DNA of 64,000 nucleotides from contig NC_135557.1 of NCBI RefSeq assembly GCF_964340395.1, positions 19,897,225-19,961,224 on the forward strand, in the 5' to 3' direction. The DNA is from Glandiceps talaboti (taxonomy: Eukaryota; Hemichordata; Enteropneusta; Spengelidae). The notes beneath the pieces were generated by a model. That model was not told where the DNA came from and did not search any database. It was given only the letters and a program-made list of their open reading frames with translations. Made by a program: the position numbers and the translations under genes. Positions 34,562 to 45,429 of this stretch are shown here, in pieces; within the stretch, counting starts at the first letter, position 1; each line of letters begins with the position of its first letter.

Positions 34562-35500
34562 TATATTTTGATGTATGCAAGACATGTAAATTATCTTACC
34601 TGTACTTTGACTGAAGTATTTCACACTTATTTCAGGTAAAAATTCCACTCGATGTCAGTTTTTATCGCTAGATTTAACGATTCTTTACCACAGCGACGCA
34701 GTACAGTGCCAACACTAGTGTGGTACTGGAGAACTAATCCCTCACAGGTCACATCCGACAGAGGGCGATATTCATCACAGACGTAACATTCCTTCACACA
34801 CAGACACGACACGCTTCGTGAAGGTGGCGAACTTGCGTTTTTTTATAGAATGTACAGCTCTGTTATGTATTTGTCTCTGTTTTCAGAGTTTTGTTGTTAT
34901 GATTTGATTAAATCTAATTATTTGTCGATCTTTTCAGAGATTTTAATGAGATGTTTTGATCACATTTTAGTGGAAAATAAAACCACTCATGACAGACATA
35001 CAGCGTTTTTATGAAATGGGGAAATTGAAAGTACAATGACTGTTGTTTTAATTCAACATGTTGTAATGTTTAATTTGTACTATATCGATAAAACTATGTC
35101 AACTTTATCAACTTTAATTTATAGGGGAGAATAAAGTGAGGAAGTGACTAAAGTGAATGACATCTAGTCAATTGTTTATATTCAGTGACTATTTTACAAG
35201 AGATATCACTTATACTGTGTACAACACAATGTACTAATAGAAGCATAAACTTTGCAAAGAAAGTGATTTTTGTTTTAATTTTATATGTAATCTAGATTTA
35301 TTCAGAGATATGTCATGAAAACATTAGTTGTGATTCTAATACAGATATAGAACGTTAATAAAGTTGATAAGTGTTCTCAAATATATTTTCTATCTTCATG
35401 TCTGTTTTGTTGTTTTCTAAATAGATGTTATTCCCCAATATTTTTCTTTGTTCAGCCAAGGAAAATATGAGTGACCTAAGGGGCCTTAGTCATTAATTGA
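34562..35500 (+). other. Probable 3' UTR and downstream flank
   Basis: No gene. AATAAA polyadenylation-type signals are at 34976-34981 and 35130-35135, the nearest good candidates after the stop. Confidence 0.4.
34976..34981 (+). terminator. Candidate polyadenylation signal AATAAA
   Basis: First canonical hexamer downstream of the NHL stop; use is not shown by sequence alone. Confidence 0.35.
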
Positions 35501-35502
35501 CG

Positions 35503-36560
35503 AAGCTTTTAGTTCTTATGAATCATTTGCATATGTAACTCTTTCCAATAGAGATACAACAGTCCTGTATACTAATAACTGAAAATTAATGTCCATTAGG
35601 GAGCGATCAGTTTTTACGGCCGGGGGTGGGCCGGTAAATCAGGGGGGGGGGCCTCAATTTGGGACTCAAAGAAGGGGGGGTGTCGTCATTTTTACGAGGT
35701 GAATAACACATTAAATTAATTCAAGGAATACATAAAATCAAATGTAGACTACATAACAGTGCATACAATTAATCAAAACACATCTAAAAAATTCAAGGAA
35801 TACATAATATTAATTACAACAGTAGTTTTATTATTTCTACATAATCATGATAATTGTGACCAGAATGTCCCCCCCCCACCCCCCCCCCCCCCATACTAGA
35901 AGGGTTACACACTTCCGTTTGAAGCTATCAAAGTTTCTATCATTTAGTGATCGCAGGTCTACCAGTAAGGAATGAACACTTGGAGGCTGTGGTCGACGTG
36001 GAAACCATGGACACATGCTGGACGAAAACAGTACTCCCTAGCTTGTTTCATATTAATACTTGCATTATGCATTGCATTTCGACAAAAAGTCACCACATAT
36101 CATGTCACCATCTCCAATCGCAGTATTGCTTGTTGTCGTTGAATAATCTACGAATGGCATAACGTCATTACAAAATCGCCGCATATCATGTCATCATCTC
36201 ACATCGCAGTATTGCATGTAGTCATTTCATGTAGTCATATCGCATGTAGTCATCTCATGTAGTCATATCGCATGTAGTCATATCGCATGTAGTCATCTCA
36301 TGTAGTCATATCGCATGTAGTCATCTCATGTAGTCATATCGCATGTAGCCATTGCATGTAGTCATATCGCATGATGTAGTCATCTCATGTAGTCATCGCA
36401 TTATCGCATGTAGTCATTGCAGTATTGCAGTACGCCATACTTAGTCATTAATGGACAATTAATGATAAAGCTTTTAGTTCTAATGAATCATTTGCATATG
36501 TAACTCTTTCCAATAGAGATAAAAACAGTCCTGTATACTAATAACTGAAAATTAATGTCC
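35503..36560. repeat. ~110-bp direct repeats flanking G/C-runs and CATGTAGTCAT array
   Basis: A block with ATGAATCATTTGCATATGTA and CTGTATACTAATAACTGAAA occurs at 35505-35603 and again at 36466-36560. Between them are poly-G and poly-C runs (35640-35690, 35868-35892) and a short tandem array of CATGTAGTCAT variants (36205-36425). No ORF of note. It could be a duplicated flank or a decayed element. Confidence 0.55.
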
Positions 36561-36924
36561 ATTATCTAATATTAATTCACCGATTTCAAAAAAGTAACTT
36601 AGAAACATGACTTATAAGTAATAAGAACTCTTCCTTGTGGTACAAGAAAATATTATTACAGTTTTACCGACATGATGAACGCGTTTAAGGATAACTTGGT
36701 TCTGACAACACAAAAGCAATGCATCGTTAAAGTGAAGGTAAAGATTTACCAAGCTGTTTATATGCAAATATTGCTCATTAGTATGCATGGATATTATTCT
36801 TGATGTATTCAAGTAATACCCAATAAAACATGATCAACATTTCTACATGTGACAATACAGATGCTGATCAGAACATAAGTTTACATAGACATGTACTCGT
36901 ACACTCTCTCTCTCTCTCACACAA

Positions 36925-37250
36925 TATGAATAGACAATATGAATAGACAATGTGAATAGACAATATGAATAGACTGAATAAACAATGTGAATAGACAATG
37001 CGAAAAGACAATGTGAATAGACAATATGAATAGACAATGTGAATAGACAATGTGAATAGACAATATGAATAGACTGAATAAACAATGTGAATAGACAATA
37101 TGAATAGACAATGTGGATAGACAATATGAATAGACACTGTGAATAGACAATGTGAATAGACAATGTGAATAGACAATATGAATAGACACTGTGAATAGAC
37201 AATATGAATAGACTGAATAAACAATGTGAATAGACAATATGAATAGACGT
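36925..37250. repeat. 12-bp minisatellite
   Basis: Tandem TGAATAGACAAT variants, about 26 copies, with a CTGAATAAACAA variant at regular places. ORFs on the minus strand (IHIVYSHCLF repeats) are artefacts of the multiple-of-three period. Confidence 0.9.
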
Positions 37251-37259
37251 ATAATGGTA

Positions 37260-38200
37260 AAACATTTATTATACTATACAGTCTTTTTTAACTGTTCAAT
37301 TGTATCATCGACTTGGATATTATTTCTACTATTGTCACAGTACCACGTGACATTCTTAGAAGGAAAGGTATTAACATCCCACGTTACAGTCCCACGATTA
37401 ACGAATACTGGGAATTGAACTACATATTTCTTGAACGACTAGTCATACCACCACCTAGGAGTCCGATGTAACTATGAAATCTGTCATTCTATAGTCTTGT
37501 TACAGAATAACCGCTGGTGGCTCACTTTTTTTCTGGCAACCTCAGCACCACATACGCAAGCTTGGGTCTAAAAATATTCTGTAATTATAATTGGTATAAT
37601 AAGCTAATCAAGAACATGCCCCTTGCTGAAATAACAAGATGGTGATTTCGATTGTGAATATTTTATTTCCACATGATTTCTATGAAATGTCTACAAAGTT
37701 GGAATGAAAACTGAGAGTAATTGTAAATCGATAATTGATTGTCCGAAACCAATTACGATCTTGAGTCGAAATGTCAAATTCTCCAAGAAGTGCGCCACCA
37801 AAGTTGAATCCAGGTAGCTATGACTACATTTGATAAAGGAGACGATACCTCGCTAATTATTTACTAAGTTCAACGGTCTGTACTATATAACCGTTCAAAA
37901 GTATTTTTCTATTATAATATCACATATATTGACATTCTTGTCTCAGTAATCTCAAATTTCTGTTGATCTGATCACGTTTCCATAATTCATGAATGTTCAC
38001 CTAATTAAAACACCATGGTGATATGATATGATAACTTATATCTGATAAGATAGGGACACATATTCAATATATTATTTGCAAAGTGATTTGGAGATTAAAG
38101 TAAATTCACAATGGGATGGAGGCGTGAAGTTTGACCTCAGAACACTAAAGTCCACTGAGGTGATAAACACATGATGAGTCTATACAACGTTTATCATACC
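37260..38200. other. No feature recognised
   Basis: AT-rich; no convincing ORF, repeat or RNA gene. Confidence 0.4.
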
Positions 38201-38205
38201 ATGAC

Positions 38206-38480
38206 CAGCTATATCGTACATGGGATAGTTCGTTGACACGGATCAGTTATTTTGTGTATGTGACGTATACTTTATTCCTACCTGATTTACAATGAAGTCC
38301 GAAGTTTACATTCTGACAGACAGGCCATGGACAGAACACCATTTGTGTAGTGTCCTGTATCACGTACACCATTTGTGTAGTGTCCTGACTTACGAACACC
38401 TGTCGTCATACATAAATTACATCTGACGAAGACGATAAATCCAAGTAATACTGATTTCAGGTAAGATCTACTGTCAACAG
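38206..38480 (+). promoter_or_regulatory. Possible promoter / non-coding first exon, copy 1
   Basis: Similar in order and sequence to 48690-49021: a shared block (ATCGTA-ATGG-AGTTCGTTGACACG), then GTTTACA-TCTGACAGACA, then a TTTCAG|GTAAGATCTACTGT donor-like site. The conserved order of short blocks before a splice donor suggests paralogous 5' ends of a gene family, or a dispersed repeat. No coding exon can be assigned to it. Confidence 0.25.
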
Positions 38481-38535
38481 AATATTTCTAGTTACTGTAT
38501 GTCCAGTATAGTATCCAGTACTTCAAATTGTAATA

Positions 38536-38539
<4 letters not shown>

Positions 38540-38592
<53 letters not shown>
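38540..38592. repeat. (TA)n next to Penelope-like element
   Basis: About 26 TA units, abutting the element end. Confidence 0.9.
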
Positions 38593-38595
<3 letters not shown>

Positions 38596-38621
38596 TTGGT
38601 AGTACTGGAACTCTTTCTTGG

Positions 38622-38662
38622 GTGTAACTCGGAGTTTCACGCATATTGCGATCATCAGACAC
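38622..38662 (-). ncRNA. Hammerhead ribozyme motif, type I, family A (minus copy)
   Basis: Minus strand: stem I GTGT, core CTGATGA, T-CGCA-ATA-TGCG-T as stem II, core GAA, stem III ACT-CCG-AGT, T (H17), stem I ACAC. All core bases are present. The 10.1-11.1 position is a T-T mismatch, which would lower activity; the related copy at 45131 has an A-T pair there. It lies in the terminal repeat of the Penelope-like element. Confidence 0.6.
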
Positions 38663-38866
38663 TCTGAGGCCTACTCTCTGGGTGTGCTGTATATATAGAG
38701 TGTAGACAATAGAAATACCATCACTATTGTCTGTGTTGGTGGGTAGGTGTTGTATGTGTGGAGGTGTTGGTTGTTATTGTGTGGGTTATTGGGTGCGGAC
38801 AAGTAAGTGTTGGCGGGTTGTTCCATGTTGGGCTTTGATGTTCCGTTAGTTAACGGGTTTAATAGT

Positions 38867-40403
38867 TTAGGTGATAGATGCTCTATTGAAGTTGGACAAA
38901 TAAAACTTATTCTCGTGTCGGCATTTGGATATCAACTCAGTTCTTTTGTTTAGTGTGGAGCTTTTGTCTGCTTTAATAATAGTTAGTTTTTCGGTTAAAC
39001 ACAGGTTGCATCGTTTTGTTTTATTGGTGTATGCTTGGGCTTTCTTGTTGATGGACCAGGATACGGAAAAAGGCTCATTGTTTCTTTTCAGTTTCCAAAT
39101 GTGTTTTGATAGTTCTGTGCTGTTTTCGTGTTTTTCATGTTTGAATGACTGTTTGTGGTTGGCGTATCTCTGTTTGAAGTTGTTCTCTGTTAGACCGATA
39201 TATACTTTTGTTTGTTTTCCGTGGACGGTGGCTTGGTATACGATGTTTTCCGTTTGGCATTCACCGTTCAGAGGGCAGGTGTCTTTCTGTCTGCAATTAC
39301 AGGGTTTTTGAGTGGGTTTAGTTTCGCTGTTGGAGATGGTGGCGTTATGCGCTTTGATTATTGTAGCCATGTTTGGCATGCAGCTATAACTGACTTTGAC
39401 ATTGTTTCTGTTGAATATTTTGTGTAACTTAGAGTCTGTTGGGAAATGTTTTGTGATTAGGTTGAGGAATCGTTTGCCTACATTGGTGGCTACATTTTTG
39501 CTGTATGGTGGGTTAAACCAGATGGTGTTTCTATTTCTGTTTTTCTTGTTTTTCTGCGTCGGGGTGCTGGTGTACGTGATGTTCTCTTTGTGGCCGCTGG
39601 TTTTTAGTGCATTTTGGTACAGTGGGGCTGCCTGGTTGAAGATGTGTTCGTCGGATGATATGTCGGAAATTCTACGGCCGATGGCTGACGATATGTTCTT
39701 GATGATGCTGGGTGGGTGGTTAGACTGCGTGTGTATGTACATGGGGTTGTCGTTGGGTTTCCTGTAAGGGTAATATTTACCGTTGTTGAGGTTGAGCGTT
39801 ATGTCTAGAAAGTTGACGGTTTTCAGATTGGTGAGTATGGTTATTTTTAACCCCATGGCTTTGAAGGTTTTAGTTATGTCTTTTCTGATACTTTCTGATT
39901 TACTTCCGGTGATGTTCTTGAAGGCGGCTAGTCCGTCGTCCCTATATAGACCTATGTTTTCTTTACCGTATTTTTTGGCTAATTTGTGTAGCATGAATAT
40001 TCCGACCAGTTCGCATATTTCGGCCCCGTCGTTGCTTCCCATTGTGACGTCAAATGATCCATTGCTATTCTTTTTTACCCATGGTTTGGTTTTATCAAAG
40101 AGTAGAGATTTCCGCGCGTGCATGATAATTTGTTTGTCTTCATCTGATATGGTGGTGTATTGGCCGGCAAATTTGAGGGATTCTAATAACAATTTTTCGG
40201 TTATGGATGGGTAAAAGTCGCATATGTCGAAGCAGGCGAAAGTGTGTTTGTTTTTGTCATCTAAGTTCTTGAACCATTCGATGACTGACATAGAATTTTT
40301 CCATTGGTTGACGGCGACTATGGGTCTTATGTTTTGGAGGATGGTGTCAAGTATTTTTTTGCTAATAATGCCTATCTCGCTTTTTGCGGGGTTGATTAGT
40401 CTT
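38867..40403 (-). pseudogene. Penelope-like RT (partial) + GIY-YIG endonuclease
   Basis: Open on the minus strand from the junction at about 40403 to the stop at 38867; the first Met in frame is at 40291. It starts inside the RT (INPAKSEIGIISKKILDTIL), so the N-terminal RT is missing. RT motifs: CFDICDFYPSITEKLL and LYRDDGLAAF (the RDD box). A Lys/Asn linker follows, then CNCRQKDTCPLNGEC (Cys cluster) and the GIY-YIG domain VYIGLTENNFKQRYANH, with a C-terminal CNLCLTEK and RTELISKCRHENKFYLSNF. No internal stop over about 510 codons, so the copy is young, but it is 5'-truncated. Confidence 0.85.
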
Positions 40404-40404
40404 G

Positions 40405-41092
40405 CAAAAACAAGAAAAACAGAAATAGAAACACCATCTGGTTTAACCCACCATACAGCAAAAATGTAGCCACCAATGTAGGCAAACGATTCCTCAACCT
40501 AATCACAAAACATTTCCCAACAGACTCTAAGTTACACAAAATATTCAACAGAAACAATGTCAAAGTCAGTTATAGCTGCATGCCAAACATGGCTACCATA
40601 ATCAAAGCGCATAACGCCACCATCTCCAACAGCGAAACTAAACCCACTCAAAAACCCTGTAATTGCAGACAGAAAGACACCTGCCCTCTGAACGGCGAAT
40701 GCCAAACGGAAAACATCGTATACCAAGCCACCGTCCACGGAAAACAAACAAAAGTATATATCGGTCTAACAGAGAACAACTTCAAACAGAGATACGCCAA
40801 CCACAAACAGTCATTCAAACATGAAAAACACGAAAACAGCACAGAACTATCAAAACACATTTGGAAACTGAAAAGAAACAATGAGCCTTTTTCCGTATCC
40901 TGGTCCATCAACAAGAAAGCCCAAGCATACACCAATAAAACAAAACGATGCAACCTGTGTTTAACCGAAAAACTAACTATTATTAAAGCAGACAAAAGCT
41001 CCACACTAAACAAAAGAACTGAGTTGATATCCAAATGCCGACACGAGAATAAGTTTTATTTGTCCAACTTCAATAGAGCATCTATCACCTAA
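40405..41092 (+). pseudogene. Penelope-like GIY-YIG fragment (inverted copy)
   Basis: About 229 codons open on the plus strand, from the junction to the stop at 41090-41092, with the same Cys cluster and GIY-YIG residues as the minus copy; the 170 residues after the Met at 40580 are identical to it. No RT. Its 3' flank continues to the family-A hammerhead motif and terminal sequence. Confidence 0.85.
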
Positions 41093-41296
41093 ACTATTAA
41101 ATCCGTTAACTAACGGAACATCAAAGCCCAACATGGAACAACCCGCCAACACTTACTTGTCCGCACCCAATAACCCACACAATAACAACCAACACCTCCA
41201 CACATACAACACCTACCCACCAACACAGACAATAGTGATGGTATTTCTATTGTCTACACTCTATATATACAGCACACCCAGAGAGTAGGCCTCAGA

Positions 41297-41337
41297 GTGT
41301 CTGATGATCGCAATATGCGTGAAACTCCGAGTTACAC
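41297..41337 (+). ncRNA. Hammerhead ribozyme motif, type I, family A (plus copy)
   Basis: GTGT (41297-41300) + CTGATGA (41301-41307) + TCGCAATATGCGT + GAAA (41321-41324) + CTCCGAGTT + ACAC (41334-41337). Predicted cleavage after T41333. Same features and same T-T mismatch as the minus copy at 38622-38662. Confidence 0.6.
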
Positions 41338-41424
41338 CCAAGAAAGAGTTCCAGTACTACCAAAACTATTACGCTCTGCCACTGCGGTATAGAGCACTGT
41401 CTTAGCAGATTGATACTCACCGAG

Positions 41425-41428
<4 letters not shown>

Positions 41429-41478
<50 letters not shown>

Positions 41479-41773
41479 CCGTCAGGAGACGAGTGATTTA
41501 CTCACGAAACAGGCTTGTAGAGACGAAAAAGAGACGAAAAACCCGACTTGATTTTCTTCTACCCTCAACATATACTCCGCTCTGCGTGCAGACGTATCGA
41601 GCACTGTACTACGGACAAATCTTACCACTGACTTCCTATATATATATGTCTGATGATCTCAATATGCGTGAAACTCCGAGTTACACCCAAGAAAGAGTTC
41701 CAGTACTACCAAAACTATTACGCTCTGCCACTGCGGTATAGAGCACTGTTTTAGCAGATTGATACTCACCGAG

Positions 41774-41845
<72 letters not shown>

Positions 41846-41850
41846 TGTAT
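41429..41850. mobile_element. Penelope-like terminal fragments in (TA)n
   Basis: Between two (TA)n arrays (41429-41476 and 41777-41837) lie a family-B terminal piece (41484-41635) and a family-A piece (41649-41776). The family-B hammerhead here has lost its CTG (reads GAGACGA), and the family-A one (41646-41686) has a mismatch in stem II. No ORF. Confidence 0.7.
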
Positions 41851-41919
41851 CGCGATATCTACAGTACAACCCCTGTAAATAATATCACTCTGGACTGAAT
41901 GCGCGTGCCACACACACAC

Positions 41920-41985
41920 ACACACATACATACATACATACATACATACATACATACATACATACATACATACATACATACATGA
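41920..41985. repeat. (CA)n and (CATA)n
   Basis: Simple repeats next to a (TTGA)n run (41983-42005) that marks the 3' end of the following minus-strand LINE. Confidence 0.9.
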
Positions 41986-42690
41986 TTGATTGATTGATTG
42001 GTTGATTTTTTTATTACCTGTACAAGAAATAATTACAGATCACTTGGAAAAAAATGGGAGTCAGAAAATAGCTTTGCTAATCAAGTCTGACCCCTTACAT
42101 TAATGGTTAATGGTTAAACATTCACGGGTGTTACTAAACGCACTTGCCCCTCCCCCAACCCCAATCCAAGTCATTTAAAAAGTGATGAGAAGAAAGTTCG
42201 GTGAAGTATGCCAACTATATATTCTTTTAGTAAATCCATTTTAAGTGACCGCTTGAAACTATGTCGTGTTGGTTCCTTCCTGATATTGTATTTGATGTCG
42301 TTCCATGTAGTTGCACCTGTATATGATATTGATTGTTGTCCAACTGATGTCTTCACTGGAGGAATACATAAATTGCCCTGAGCCGTCTGTCGTGTATTGT
42401 ATTCATAATTAAACAGCGAGCAATAATCGGTTATAGAGTGTGGTAAATTATTGTGTATTAAGTCGTAAACAAAAACCCCTACTAAATACTTGTGTAACTT
42501 AAAAACGTCGAGAATTTCTAACTGGTTGAAAAGAGGAGAAGAATGTTCCCGAAAATGGCTATGCGAAATAGCACGCATAGCCATTTTCTGGGATAATAAA
42601 ATACAATCTAAATATGAATGAAAAGTATTTCCCCAGACTTCTAACCCATAGGATATATGAGGTTGGATGAAAGTGTTGTAGAGTAAAATA
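41986..42690 (-). mobile_element. LINE 3' fragment (RT C-terminal part)
   Basis: The minus strand 42171-42690 encodes the region after the RT core (FIQPHISYGLEVWGNTF, LEILDVFKLHKYLVGVFVYD, YNTRQTAQGNL, WNDIKYNIR), typical of CR1/Jockey-type LINEs. The RT core is missing (5' truncation) and the 3' end finishes in (TTGA)n. Confidence 0.75.
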
Positions 42691-42735
42691 AGTACATACA
42701 TACATACATACATACATACATACATACATACATAC
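42691..42735. repeat. (TACA)n between two LINE fragments
   Basis: About eleven TACA units separate two LINE fragments that point away from each other. Confidence 0.85.
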
Positions 42736-44458
42736 ATTTGAGTTTGCCAAATGCCGTTATTACAAAGAACTGCTATCTGAAAATATTAACAATAGCCACA
42801 AAGTTTGGAAGAAGGTGAATGAACTTCTTAAACCATCAGATAAGACTCTCCCTGTCCACGACAATGCCATCCCTCTCGCAAATAACTTTAACAACTACTT
42901 TGCTAATGTTGGTGTGCTTGTTCAGGATGAACTTCAACCGACAGACCCCTTGATAGATCACATACCAACACCTGGCTCTCAATTCCAACTTTCGACTGTC
43001 TCTGAAGAGGATGTAAATTCGGAATTATCCTCACTGCCATCAAATAAATCATCTTCCACTGATGACATTGACTCGCGCCTGATCAAACTTTCTATGCCAG
43101 CGATTGTTCCGTCATTAACTCGTATTTTCAATATGTCCATAACCCAAGGCATTATGCCCACACAGTGGAAAAAGGCTACAATTGTCCCCATCTTCAAGAA
43201 GGGTAAGAAAGACAAACAAGACATTTGTAACTATCGTCCCATCTCATTACTGCCCACCTTATCAAAAGTCATGGAACGTCTAGTCTGCAAGCAACTTAGC
43301 TCCTTTTTCGAAAGAAATAATGTTCTTCACTCAACCTTCTCAGGTTTTCGACCAAAACATTCTACAGCAACCCTGTTGCAACGTGTAACTGATGACATTC
43401 TTGTCAACATGTATACTAAGAAAATCTCGTGTCTTCTAATGCTGGATTTATCAAAAGCATTTGACTCTGTGAATCATGCTATTCTTCTTCAAAAACTTCA
43501 ACGCTATAACATCCACCCCACTACCATATCATGGTTTAAAAACTACCTGACTGATCGCACTCAATGTGTTAAACTTGATTCTTACACTTCAAATCACATT
43601 CCTGTTAAAACCGGGGTACCTCAAGGAAGCGTCTGCGGCCCACTTCTATTCTCCCTCTATATCAACGACCTTCCACTCTGGCTCCAATCTAATACACCAA
43701 TGTACGGCTATGCTGACGATATCAACATCTTAAAAGCAGCTCCCATCTCCAACTTAGATGCCTTACACGATGAGTTGATCGATGAAATCAACAATCTCAC
43801 AACATGGTTTCACTCCAACTCTCTCAAACCCAACATTTCTAAATACCAATTCATGTTACTTGGCACTCGTCAACAATTGCAGAAAATACCAGATCACATT
43901 AAAACCCTCTCTACTCGCGATCATGTTATTCAGGCAACCACCAGTGCGACTTGTTTGGGTCTTAGACTTGACCCTGAACTCAAATGGTCAAACCATATAG
44001 CCTACCTCCGTCGAGCTTGTGGTTATCGACTTATTACCCTGGCTAGAGCAAGACGTTGTATTCCTGAAAAAATTCGCAAGAATATCATCACAGCTACAGT
44101 TTTCTCACTCCTGGACTACTGTGACACTGTTTATTCAAACTGTAGTATCACATTAAAATGCAGCTTGCAACGTATAATCAATTTCGCTGTCCGCATCCAA
44201 TGTGGGCTAAAGAAGTCTGAACATGTCACTACCGCCAGACTTAGACTTGATTGGCCAACCATTCAAGAGCGACATAACCACAACTTCAATAAACTTGTCA
44301 AAAAATGTATTATTAACAAAGTACCATCGTACCTTTCTGAACTTATTTCAACCAATGATACGTTTCATCAATACAATACAAGGACCAAATTCCACATTCC
44401 GAAAGCCCACTCTCGTTCCTTCAGATACAGGGCATCCATCGCTGCAAATAGTTCATAA
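42736..44458 (+). CDS. LINE reverse transcriptase (C-terminal about 570 aa)
   Basis: Open without a stop from the truncation point (FEFAKCRYYKELL) through the Met at about 42815-42823 to the TAA at 44456-44458. RT motifs: WKKATIVPIFKKGKKDK and NYRPISLLPTLSKVMERLV, SGFRPKHSTATLL, LMLDLSKAFDSVNHAILLQK (first catalytic Asp), KTGVPQGSVCGPLLFSLYIN, YGYADDINIL (catalytic DD), then the thumb and a C-terminal YNTRTKFHIP. Similar to CR1/L2-type elements by eye. The product would lack the endonuclease, so the copy is unlikely to move on its own. Confidence 0.8.
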
Positions 44459-44642
44459 ATTTAATGCCCTTTGTACTCTTTCCTCAAGATGGTCATTATT
44501 GTACAGTGCTTAAATTTGTGTCTGTTATGTATATTTGTATTTTAAATCTGTATTGTATTTGTTTATCTTGCATTTGCATGAAAAGCCATTTAATGGATGC
44601 ATTGCCGTTTATAAATAAATAATAATAATAATAATAATAATA
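42736..44642 (+). mobile_element. CR1/Jockey-type LINE, 5'-truncated, RT intact
   Basis: Starts abruptly after (TACA)n and ends with (AAT)n (44622-44642). The RT ORF is open to its stop; the endonuclease and ORF1 are missing. Confidence 0.8.
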
Positions 44643-44677
44643 CATACATGCATGCATACATGCATGCATGCATGCAT

Positions 44678-44724
<47 letters not shown>

Positions 44725-45036
44725 CACACATACATACATACATACATACATACATACATACATAGAAATGCATAAGGAACTAATAAACCAGTCCGTATAT
44801 ATAGCTGTTAAATCCGACGTTTCGAATAAATATTCTTTTTCAAAGGAAAAATTGGCGAGACAGAGAAATGCCTGGTGAAAACCCGAACATTTCTAAATAC
44901 ATACATACATACATACATACATACATACATACATACATACATACACCACATACATACATGCATGCATGCATGTACACATACATACATACATACATACATA
45001 CATACATACATACATACATACATACATACATACATA
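44643..45036. repeat. (CATA)n/(TGCA)n/(CGCA)n microsatellites
   Basis: Two arrays, 44643-44764 and 44900-45036, made of CATA, TGCA and CGCA/CACA tetramers. The MYVC-type ORFs are artefacts. Confidence 0.9.
44811..44846 (-). ncRNA. Degenerate hammerhead-like terminus of another Penelope-like family
   Basis: Minus strand CTTTGAAAAAGAATATTTATTC + GAAAC + GTCGGATTT resembles the common Penelope-like terminus CCTGANGA-stem-CGAAACGTCGG, but the CTGANGA core has decayed to TTTGAAAA. Likely a remnant; no linked ORF. Confidence 0.35.
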
Positions 45037-45059
45037 GTAAATAGTATCAAACTCGTAGA

Positions 45060-45426
45060 ATAGAGTGCTCGATGCTTGGGTAAGCAGGGCGGGAGTAATC
45101 AAAGTAAGTTGGTTGGAACTTGAGGTGCTTAGTTGTAACTCCGAGTTTCACGCTCAATGCGTTCATCAAACAACTGGCAGCTACTCGTTGTGTTACTGTA
45201 TTTATATGTGTAAGGTGTGAAAGAATTTATTGGCAGTTAATTGTGTATTGTTTCTATGCATACAAGGGGTCCTCAGATTTGTCAGGTGATGTTACTTTTG
45301 AAGTTCGCTATGTAGAACTTGTTTTCGTGTCGGCTCTTTGAGATGAGTTCAGATTTTTTGTTGAGAAGTGTTTGTTTGTCGGCGTTGAGGATGCAGAGTT
45401 TTTCAGTTAGGCAGCGGTCGCATCAA
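45060..45426 (-). mobile_element. Penelope-like element, second family, 3' remnant
   Basis: The minus strand 45282-45426 encodes the C-terminal end of a GIY-YIG protein (CLTEKLCILNADKQTLLNKK, SELISKSRHENKFYIANF) ending at a stop at 45282-45284. It is homologous to, but clearly diverged from, the copy at 38.9 kb. The 3' flank carries a hammerhead-like motif (45131-45175). Confidence 0.75.
45131..45175 (-). ncRNA. Hammerhead-like motif, second Penelope family, core mutated
   Basis: Minus strand: stem I AGTTGT, TTGATGA (C3 replaced by T), A-CGC-ATTGA-GCG-T, GAAA, CTCCGAGTT, ACAACT. Stem I is a perfect 6 bp and 10.1-11.1 is an A-T pair, but the C3 change is expected to abolish cleavage. The same stem III as in family A. 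Confidence 0.55.
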
Positions 45427-45429
45427 CTT

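Larger units (their letters stand above)
38593..41428. mobile_element. Penelope-like element, head-to-head inverted pair
   Basis: A 5'-truncated Penelope-like copy on the minus strand (38593-40403) joins, at about 40404, a shorter copy on the plus strand (40404-41428). The arms (about 38593-39560 and 40404-41370) are almost identical and encode the same GIY-YIG end. Each outer side has a hammerhead-type motif and then TA repeats (38540-38592, 41429-41476). Inverted partial copies and pseudo-LTRs are a known habit of Penelope-like elements. Confidence 0.85.

Noticed and set aside
36843-37265. IHIVYSHCLF-repeat ORFs on the minus strand
   Set aside because: A 12-bp minisatellite period gives open frames; no gene evidence.
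38925-40469. Plus-strand ORFs of 80-143 aa
   Set aside because: Antisense shadows of the Penelope-like RT/GIY-YIG frame.
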